Source: Simmondsia chinensis | Lineage: Eukaryota > Streptophyta > Magnoliopsida > Caryophyllales > Simmondsiaceae | DNA length: 64,000 nt | Direction: 5' to 3' | Assembly: GCA_018398585.1 (NCBI GenBank) | Contig: JAGTTD010000013.1 | Span: 13,119,237-13,183,236, forward strand | In this document: positions 56,571 to 64,000 of the stretch, piece after piece | Position numbering within the stretch: the first letter of the stretch is position 1 | Layout of the letters: each line of letters starts with the position of its first letter | Position numbers and translations under genes: made by a program | The notes under the pieces: generated by a model | Databases searched by the model: none | What the model saw: only the letters and a program-made list of their open reading frames with translations | Told to the model about the DNA's origin: nothing

Positions 56571-57340
56571 CAGTATGAACAACAAAAATAGAGATATTTT
56601 ATAAGTTTATTAAAATCAATACAGTAGAAATGCATAGTATAACCCCAAAAAATATTGTAATGAATCAATTTTTAGATGTCATAGCTCACAAAACAACATG
56701 GAAAAATTAGGTTTAAACAATTAGAACGTCAGTAGAGATAAGGATCCTTGAAAGGGCCATTATTGTTATGATCTAAATGAAAAATATACTAAAACTAAAG
56801 TAAAGCAGCAAATGACTGGAAGTCAAGAGATAAGGAAGAAGAATAGAAAGAAGATTTTTATTATGAATCAATTATGAATCCAAGGCACTCAATTCACAAT
56901 TAATATGACCATCTCAAAAAATTAAACAAATTAGTCAAAAAAGCATGATCAAGCTTTCAATTACACTAAGCAAACCAAACAAAAACCTCCCACAAAATCA
57001 ATGAATCACACGCCATAATCCATAAGTAGCTAGAACATTAGGAACGAATATAAACATATACTTGATGGCCAACAAAGATCAATATGTTTATAAATAATAA
57101 TAAACTCAAAATTTTGACCGATAGAATATTAAACTCACCTCTCTACCCCATATTGCAGCACTTCTATGATGAGGCTATAGTTGTCGAAGATTGGGGTCAG
57201 CTGGGCCTGGCCCCATCTTCTATAACACAATAAAGTTTATCAAAATTAATAAATATGTGTAAATAACGAAATACTAGATAAAAAATAATATAAATAAAAC
57301 ATAAATAAATATTACCTTCATATATTTCATTATTACTAGC
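56571..57340 (-). other. MULE inter-gene stretch
   Basis: AT-rich and mostly without coding signal. A short piece near 57,140-57,230 reads WGQAQLTPIFDNYSLIIEVL on the minus strand and may be a stray exon of the PMD gene; that is uncertain. Confidence 0.45.
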
Positions 57341-57360
57341 TGTTAACTAAGCCTCGTGCT

Positions 57361-60234
57361 CTTTTTTTTTCTTACATATTAGTACATTATGACCTTTTCC
57401 CTTACAAAACCCACATGTGACCCTCCGTGTATCATCATTCTCATCCATCTCATTTTCAATTCGTTTCAAGAGTGGGCGACCTTGGCTTCACTTTAAACTA
57501 GGATTTGGGATTATTTTAGGTCCATCATATGGCTCCCAATATCCCTTGTCCGGAATTGGATTGAACTTCGGCTCTATGAATCATGATACATAGGAAGGGA
57601 ATAACATGGGTTCACGAATGATAAAGGATTATAATTTCTACTGTAGCATATGGCAAGAACATGAGAACACAGAATACCATACAACTGTAGTTTTTGACAA
57701 GAGCAAGTCTTTTCTTTGAGGTCAATGGTCTATTTATGTTCTCCTTTTCCTCTCGCCCTATCACCTGCTGTAGTGATGACCTCATATATGCCCCTTTAGT
57801 AATCAAATACTTCAACGAGATGATATCTCGCCTTGGCCTTATTGGACTCCAATATCTCATTAATTTTTGGGCAACAAGTTTTATCTTAAGCAATAAGCTC
57901 CCCTGCAATTCCCCGCCATCGAACAAACCATTTATTTGTCCGATAGAAGGTCAACTCTACAAGTGAAGTGACAGGAAGACTACGAACTCCCTTTAGCACA
58001 ACATTCATGATTTCGGCCATATTAGTAGTCGTGGGCCATATTGCTTCCCTTGGTCATGGCAAAGTGCACACTTGTTCATGCCAATTTCACCAAGATATTT
58101 GCGGACATCGATATTCAACTTGCCGATTCTATAGAATGTGGAGTTAAATTTCTTGGGTTGAGCCTGCCTTGAAGCATAGTGTGTCATATTTTTCAAAAGT
58201 TGTATTTCGAAACCTTACATTCACATTAGATACAAGGTGTCTCTAACAAATCCAATGATAGGCATTTAGCTTCCTCCATTCTCTTCTACTCATTACATTT
58301 ATTATTCTAGTGTGACAATCCGAAATCATACAAACTTCTCTATCCCCTATTACATGCCTTTTCAACTACTTCAGGAATCATAACCAACTAGCATTACTTG
58401 CTCCTTCTACAAGAGCAAATGCTAAGAGAAACACTTGATTATTGGCATCACAAACAACAATAAGTAACAATGCTCTCTTATACTTGCCATAAAGATGGGT
58501 ACCATTGATTGATATGACAAGCCCACAATACTGAACCCTTGTATGGCAGCCCTGAGTGACCATAAAGCTTTGTCGAAAAAGTGGACAGATGGGTCTGAAG
58601 TTCTGATACTTCTGAATATAGTTTTTATACCATAATTTGATTTTTTTAATGGCTCTCAAAATTTGGGGAAGCTTTGCATATGAGTCCTCAAAGGTTGCAA
58701 ATATATTGTCAATTGCTCTTTGTTTTGCCAACCAAGCGATTTTATACAATCTTTAATCGAAAACGAATGGAGATAACTTGAGCAATAGAACTAGCAGAAA
58801 TTGACGCTTGTGTTCTAACAAGGTCCATTACTTATTGGGAAATGTAGGATGAGCTTACCAAGCGATGATTATAGTCAAACACATCACTGACACATGTGTG
58901 AGGACCTTTGTACTTTACAATTGTGAAGTAAGGGAATTGCGGATCTTTGACACAAGCCCTTAACCACCAAGGACAATTACTCTTCTTGCATTTCAATACT
59001 AATTTCAGCGAAGTTGATTCAACTATCTTACAAATTGAGTTTTTCTTACCCAATACAGTTGCACAACGTCTATCACACCTTTTTTGGTATGAAAAAGTTG
59101 TCCCCCTGCAAATTCACCCGCAGGATCAAAGTGAAAATTAAACTCATCAGGCTCAACTTAGGGATTTTCATTGATACGAGCAAATTTAGGGACAGGAGCA
59201 CAAGCACTACCAGGATCTTAATCAGTGTCGTCACGTGCAAATTCCCTTTGAGTTTCATCAATTCGCTCATCAACGACATCGTCATCCCCATTTTCTTGCT
59301 CAAGCTCCCTTTCGATTTCATCCATTCGCTCATTATCTTAATCTTCGATAAAATAGCCATGATCACTGTCATCATAAACTGTAGTACCAAATACTCTGTC
59401 ACCATTATCACCTTGCTCTGCATATTCTATCACAGGATAGATTGTGACATTGGGCATCCTTCATTAGGGATACTCACAGATTGCCCAGTACGGGTACTTG
59501 ATACACTAGCTCGACCTATTTCCTACATGGAATTGAATTATCAGTAGGATATTCCAATAATACAATTGGATGAACTGAAATACGATCTTACCCAGTAAGG
59601 CTACTTGATGCACCAACTCACCCCGTTCCGGAATTACATGGAATTGTGTTATTGGCAGTACATTTCAATAATGAAGTTGGAAGAACTGGAATACTAGTAT
59701 TGGTCACATAATTTGGGGGGCATACTTGGAGAAACCCCATACCCATAGTAAGACAGAGGATACTAAATCATATTCTGCCAGTAAGATTTGGATTCAACAG
59801 ACGACAACAAATTTGAATAAGGTGTTGGATATATATAAGTTAATTGATATTCGGGTAGGCAATTTCTCATATTAACATTCATATTTTCTGGCTCCAAATT
59901 CTATATAAAAATCTGTTGTAGATCGCTTTTGTAGCTCAATATATGATTACATAGTTTCTAACTAATTCTCATTGAGAAGATCAATCATTTGATGTCCGTG
60001 TTCAAAACAAGTACTCCATTTCACTTTTAAATTAATAATATTTCGGTCAATTTTGCAATAGTCTCTCAACATTTTGATTAATCTATTAAAATTGACATCT
60101 TTTCTAACAAATATCATACTGCTATAACCTCCAATATAATTGACATGCTCTCCATTTTTCTTGGTATTTCCACCCCAATGACAAATAATAGGATGCAAAG
60201 AAGTCATATTCTGAAAAGAATAACAATTATACAA
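57361..60234 (-). pseudogene. MuDR-like (MURA) transposase remnant
   Basis: N-terminal domain at 60,234-59,962 (CHWGGNTKKNGEHVNYIGG, DVNFNRLIKML). An acidic, D/E-rich linker lies at about 59,420-59,230. A zinc-ribbon-like DNA-binding region lies at about 59,053-58,832 (CKKSNCPWWLRACVKD). The catalytic core is at 58,749-58,378 (GLVISINGTHLYGKYKRALL, CDANNQVFLLAFALVEGASN). A SWIM zinc finger (CSCQ...CSHVLAIC) lies near 57,640-57,700 and a C-terminal CCHC knuckle (CGFCKGKGHNVLIC) near 57,374-57,415. The first catalytic Asp of the 'IDGTHL' motif is Asn (codon at 58,504-58,506). There are stops in most domains. Confidence 0.8.
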
Positions 60235-60579
60235 ACTTTAATTTGTATAAAACAAATAGGATTTCAACAATATTGAACTAGATAATATATAATCAACAAA
60301 TACTAACTACAAAAAGTAAAATAAATCTAGAGAACTAAATGAATATCATTATAATATAACAATATGTATTTTTTAACAATAGAAAACATTGTTTCAAAAA
60401 TAAAAAGTTAAAATTACCGTAGTTATGAACTCCAGTAAAAAATGCAGTAGTGGTAAATAGCTCCGACAATGGTGTTCTGACAGGATCTTTGGAGTGTGAA
60501 CAAGAAGAGGGGTTATGAGAGAGAGAAAGAGTCTCTTTGTGTGTGTGTGATGGGAAGGGGAAGGGTTTTTTTCCCCCCT

Positions 60580-60800
60580 AAAGTAAACCGCGTTACGGGG
60601 ACGCGATTTATTCATGCTATAACCGATGTTCCGGGACGCAGTTTAATGATGAACTGCGGTACCTGATGCGGTTTTATCAATTAATAGACTGTACCTCACA
60701 ACGCGGTTTTACTAATTAAACTGCGTCATATATGAAATTTAACCGTGTCTCGATGACGCTGTTTATTTAAAATTTAACCGTGCCCTGTGGACGGCGGTTT
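60580..60800. repeat. MULE right subterminal GCGGTTT-type repeats
   Basis: A dense series: TAAACCGCGTTACGGGGACG, TAACCGATGTTCCGGGACGC, GAACTGCGGTACCTGATGCG, ACAACGCGGTTTTA, AAACTGCGTC, TTAACCGTGTC, GACGCTGTTTA, TTAACCGTGCC and GACGGCGGTTTTA. Units are inverted-pair-like (AACCGCG and CGCGGTT). Likely transposase binding region or hairpin-forming ends. Confidence 0.75.
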
Positions 60801-60861
60801 TAGCATAACAAACGCGTGGCAAAGACGCATTTAATATTCTACTGTCCACGTCATTCGCCCC

Positions 60862-60941
60862 GCACACGTGGACCGTATGAAAGTATTTATTTTTTTAGCA
60901 TTATTTTTTATTTTTTCAGACATTATTTTCGGAGTAGACTC
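60862..60941. repeat. MULE right terminal inverted repeat
   Basis: About 80 bp, the inverse of 53790-53873; ends GTAGACTC before the duplicated AATACACAA. Confidence 0.85.
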
Positions 60942-61402
60942 AATACACAAACAGATTCTACAATCTTTGACCAGAATATTTCATATGTTTGATGTTTGAA
61001 ATTAATAAGGAAATTATTTTTGTATTATGAATGGTTCGGGAAGGGCGAGTCGGGAACTACGGTGATAGAGGTGAGAAAAATAACGATAGTAGATAAAGAA
61101 GTTTTTGCTCACGAACATCTAATAAGGAGGTTAATTGTTGCGATAAAATTATTTAAAAATTCTTGAGTGAATATATTTAATTCTAGAGTGTAATAAAGCT
61201 TATTTAATGGAATTAAATTTTATTAAATGGTAATCAATTGTTATTATGAGATGATAATCAGATTTGAACCATTTGGAGCTAGATTTAGATTGTCCCTGAG
61301 GTCCCTCCGCATGCTTTAACTTGAGCATTGTATGAATTCATGGGATGAATAAACTAGGCTTGCTAAATATAATTCATGAGATGAATTATTTATTCATAAG
61401 AT

Positions 61403-62067
61403 ACAACAACAATAACAACAAACCCAGTGCCTTAAGGGCTCCCGCAAAAGCGGGGTTTGGGGGGGAGTTGATGTACGCAGCCTTCCCCCGTTCAGGGTAT
61501 GAAGCTGAAGAGAGGCTGTTTCCAAGGACCCCCAACCTGATTATGTCATCTTCGTGTCATGTTGACCTGTGAGCAAAAGGGTATCAAAACAGAAGAGTAA
61601 GCTATAGCATAAAACGAGCAATACAAAACATAATGCCATAGAGGAGACATCGAGGCAAAACCTTCCATACCAGGCAGCAAGTAAAAGCAGATAGTCAGAT
61701 AGTCAGATAGTAGATAGTAGACAGTAGACAGGCATATAGGAAGTTCGGTGTAGCTTAATAGGCCTATACGCCTATGAACGCAAATGTAGCAGAATAAGCG
61801 GCGGTGTGAGGCCGCTACAATCTGCTACCCATATGCTAGTCCTCCCTATAGCACTAGCTCTATTTAGCTCTATCTAAGGCCATCTCCTACCGTGGGTTTA
61901 GGTTGGCGAGGTCCTGCCGTAACGACTCCGGTCCTTCCTTTTTTAGCCTGCTTCTTCCTCTTCTTCCTAGCATCGTAATGAGCTAGTCCCATTTTCTGAC
62001 TGGAGTAGTGGTTGATCTTCTGGTAGCGTGCCTGAACCACTTCAGACACAGCTTCTTCATTTTATAA
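61403..62067 (-). mobile_element. 5'-truncated RTE-type LINE (665 bp) with Au-type tail
   Basis: A perfect 16-bp direct repeat TATTTATTCATAAGAT flanks it (61387-61402 and 62068-62083). On the minus strand it starts inside the ORF2 C-terminal region: LKWFRHATRR, PVRKWD, then a GRRGR and ESLRQDLANLN stretch and EMALDRAK, matching the LRWFGHV-RR...APVR...DL-LN...ALDRA-W pattern of plant RTE-type LINEs. The 3' UTR follows, then the tail shared with the SINE/LINE pieces at 1.3, 18.1, 33.7 and 50.5 kb, ending in TTGTTGTTATTGTTGTTGT. Stops are present. Confidence 0.85.
61790..62060 (-). pseudogene. LINE ORF2 C-terminal remnant
   Basis: About 60-80 residues are readable with stops after KWD and in the NPR/EMAL region. 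It is the region downstream of the reverse transcriptase, without catalytic motifs. It identifies the insertion as a LINE and not a SINE. Confidence 0.75.
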
Positions 62068-62940
62068 TATTTATTCATAAGATGAATAAATTAATTTGAC
62101 TAAATAATATTCATGGGATAGATTTTATATAAGTGGTAATTTTAAAAAAAAAGAAGAAATCAAAGTAGACGCACAGGCCCACGCGTGCGCCATACGTGCG
62201 GGTCAATAGTTAATTTGGGCTTAGCCGGGCACGTGTTGTACACACACCTAGGTTAAAAAAAATGGAAATTAAATAAAACGGGGTCGTGTCGCGCGGCCTA
62301 AATACAAAAGACCCGGCACATGCAACGCATGTGCCGGAGGCTGGGGGTTAATCCGTGTGTATGAAGCGGACCACTGGCCCGTTGACACGTGGCATTTTTA
62401 GCCGTGTGTTAATATTTTAGGGTTTGGAGCCTAGTTCTCTCCCATGACCAAAAACCTAAAATTGTTTTAGGGTTTTTCTAAATTAATGTTAGCACAATTT
62501 TTCTGAAAAATTATTTTTCGGAAAGATCACAAGGAAAAATTTTGCTCTGAAATTTTTCCTAAATTAAATATTTTAGGAACCCCACTGGTGCTAATACATA
62601 TTATTGCGAAGAAGATCTTTGGGTGTCAAGAAGTTTTTCACTTCTAATTTCAGATCTTCAAGTCGGAGTTTGGATTCGCGCTTCAAGTATGTCTAATTAA
62701 GTATTTAATATTTAATTTGCTTTCCTTTTTTTTTTATTTTCTATATACTATGTTTATACTTGTTTTATTTGATGTTTAAGATTGTTATATTATGAACATA
62801 TTATAGTAGAATCTTGATCTATTTAAATAGTTTAATTAGACCGGGCATTAGATTTAAAATTAAGAACTTTAAAATAGTTTTCCGCTGTGGCCGTTCTAGT
62901 CGTTTAGGGAAAAATTTTGAAATATGTTCGCAACACCTTA

Positions 62941-63110
62941 AGCATAAGTTTTTCAAGAATAAGTTAGAAGTCAATCTCGATATGTTTTGTATGAGCATGG
63001 AAAATCGGGTTTGTGGTAAGATAGATGGCCAGTATATTATCACACCAAAGTTGAGGGGGTTCCAAAAGGGAGACACTAAGTTCTTTGAGAAGATGCTGCA
63101 GCCAACATAA
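62941..63110 (+). other. Former host sequence between two LTRs
   Basis: A frame reads [20 protein letters not shown], then [20 protein letters not shown] and FFEKMLQPT with a stop right before the next LTR. It stays open over this short stretch, so it may be the end of an older coding sequence whose upstream part was at 31,016. I do not recognise it. Confidence 0.4.
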
Positions 63111-64000
63111 TGTTGGAATTGTGTCATTAAAACCTAATTAGATAGATTTTAAATATTAAATAAATGATATTATTTTATTTATTTATTTGATTATGTTTTG
63201 CAAGTCAAACATGTGTGTGATTATTTTCTAAAACATTTCATACGATGGACATTGTCCAAGATAAAAAGTCAGGCTTGGTTTAATTGGTCAATGAGATTGA
63301 ACTATAGATACACTTAGATCAAACTAATGATATGTTGTCAATGTATGTTTGTAGTTAGTGATAAGTTTGGACAACTTGTCTGATAAGACTATAATATAAT
63401 ACTTTTGATGACTTGTCTTGATCAAGTGGATAAGGATCTAAAAGTATCATGTTGGTGTTATCAATAAGATTGGAACACTAAACAGGACCATCTAAATTAG
63501 TTATTTCTTTAACTGCTATAAGAAATAATTAATTCTACAAGACAATAACTTTAAATCCAGAAAACAGTCTAAACTCGCGCATGTATAAACCATTGCTTTG
63601 ATATGCCAAAAGGATTAGCCAAAGTGCATTGACTTAAGTCTTACATATATTGGGTAACGGTATGAAGTGTGACGGGAATGGTTGTTTTAATGGAATATAT
63701 AGTCTCTAATGAGGTAAAGATGTCCCCGTAGATGATTTACAAATATACAAACAGATTCTAAAATCTTTTGTCAAAGTATTCCATATGTTTAACGTTTAGA
63801 AATAACATGAAAATTGTTTTTGTAATTATTGATTTGTTCAAGAAGGGCGAGTCGAATTATAGCGAGATATGTGAGAAATGTAACAGAAGTAGTTAAAGTT
63901 ACTTTTGTTCAAAGATATCTGATAGAGAGGTTAATTATCGAAATAAAAGTTATTTAAGAAATTCTTGAGTAAATATTTTTAATTCTACAGTGCAATAAAA
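63111..64000 (+). mobile_element. LTR of a third O/I-family element, cut by the window end
   Basis: Begins TGTTGGAATTGTGTC and follows the element O LTR (GTTTGGACAACTTGTC, GATAAGACTATAATATAATA, TTGATGACTTGTCTTG, AATAAGATTGGAACAC) to the window end at TCTACAGTGCAATAAAA. It helps to define the canonical LTR start that has decayed in element O. Confidence 0.75.

Larger units (their letters stand above)
53790..60941 (-). mobile_element. MULE transposon (7,152 bp) carrying MURA and PMD genes
   Basis: It is flanked by 9-bp direct repeats with one mismatch (AATATACAA at 53781-53789; AATACACAA at 60942-60950). The terminal inverted repeats are about 80-84 bp (53790-53873; 60862-60941) and near-identical by eye: both share GAAAATAATGTCTGAAAAAA, ACTTTCATA and CCACGTGTGC. 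Two decayed genes lie on the minus strand: MURA transposase first, then a PMD protein. Subterminal GCGGTTT-type repeats follow both TIRs. It is an autonomous-type copy, now dead, inserted in the 3' LTR of element O. Confidence 0.9.
31022..62935 (+). mobile_element. Element O: outer copia-type LTR retrotransposon hosting the nested cluster
   Basis: The 5-bp direct repeat CCTTA flanks it (31017-31021 and 62936-62940). The 5' LTR is 31022-33004; the 3' LTR starts at 53156 and ends at 62935, interrupted by a MULE and a LINE fragment. Without the insertions the element would be about 8 kb. Primer site, integrase and reverse transcriptase remnants and a polypurine tract lie in the right order on the plus strand. 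LTR starts are decayed (TATTAG, TATTGG) but align with the TGTTGGAAT start of the related LTR at 63,111. Coding parts are destroyed. Confidence 0.8.
53156..62935 (+). repeat. Element O 3' LTR, in three pieces
   Basis: Pieces 53156-53789, 60951-61402 and 62084-62935 together give about 1.94 kb and follow the order of the 5' LTR. The gaps are the MULE and the LINE fragment. The LTR ends CGCAACA, followed by CCTTA. Confidence 0.8.

Noticed and set aside
59014..59547. 177-codon plus-strand frame
   Set aside because: It is antisense to the acidic linker and DNA-binding region of the MURA remnant, which has recognisable motifs on the minus strand.
31022..62935. Very large single retrotransposon of 32 kb
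   Set aside because: The length is due to nested insertions; each has its own target duplication, and the net element is about 8 kb.
1..64000. CRISPR arrays, operons, phage or bacterial defence systems
   Set aside because: Repeat types, primer sites, TATA boxes and element classes are those of a plant nuclear genome; the regular repeats seen are minisatellites, LTRs or transposon ends.

Overview
The window looks like plant nuclear DNA, probably dicot: AT-rich, with no operons, no intact single-copy gene, and transposable elements over most of its length. Evidence for a plant is the tRNA-Met primer sites of Ty1/copia and Ty3/gypsy elements, PIF/Harbinger, hAT and MULE elements with their typical target duplications, Au-type SINE/LINE tails, a Caulimoviridae-like coat-protein remnant and plant mobile domain (PMD) pseudogenes. 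I cannot fix the species. Everything was read by eye; no alignment or database search was run.

Region 1 (1-14,330): gypsy debris around 1.5-3.8 kb; two copies of a Harbinger-like element (4.27-6.11 kb, broken by a solo LTR, and 7,262-8,194 with a TTA duplication); then a complete 5.5-kb copia-derived LTR element (8,812-14,325, duplication CAAAA) whose coding region is destroyed although its LTRs differ by only about 2.6%.

Region 2 (14,330-31,020): a CACTA-like element carrying a hAT element with a perfect 8-bp duplication; a copia LTR fragment with primer site; a LINE/SINE tail; an endogenous pararetrovirus fragment (18,283-18,870, minus); a hAT-like MITE; a minus-strand copia element of the Ale/Retrofit type (22,046-26,196) with a 5' deletion; a decayed gene of a MULE-carried family (27.56-28.15 kb); and a 21-bp minisatellite with embedded long palindromes (28.7-29.5 kb).

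Region 3 (31,022-62,935) is a single nested cluster whose joints can be read from target duplications. An outer plus-strand copia-type element O (LTRs about 2 kb, duplication CCTTA) holds: a fold-back MULE-type element (33,630-34,937, 9-bp duplication) itself hit by a LINE tail; a related minus-strand element I (37,524-51,817, duplication ACATT); and, in its 3' LTR, a 7.15-kb autonomous-type MULE (53,790-60,941) with decayed MURA transposase and PMD genes, plus a 5'-truncated RTE-type LINE (61,403-62,067, 16-bp duplication). Element I in turn carries a tandem array LTR-int-LTR-int-LTR of a deletion-derivative copia element (43,488-48,760) and, in its 5' LTR, a short element with a 5S-rRNA-derived head joined to the same 3' tail as the RTE-type LINE. 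A further O-type LTR starts at 63,111 and runs off the window.

The most unusual signals are the 5S-headed SINE with its matching LINE tail in the same window, a recurrent family of covarying triloop hairpins in the LTRs and leaders of elements O and I, the MULE that pairs a transposase with a PMD gene and has GCGGTTT-rich subterminal arrays, and an internally deleted copia element that keeps a 292-codon fusion frame.
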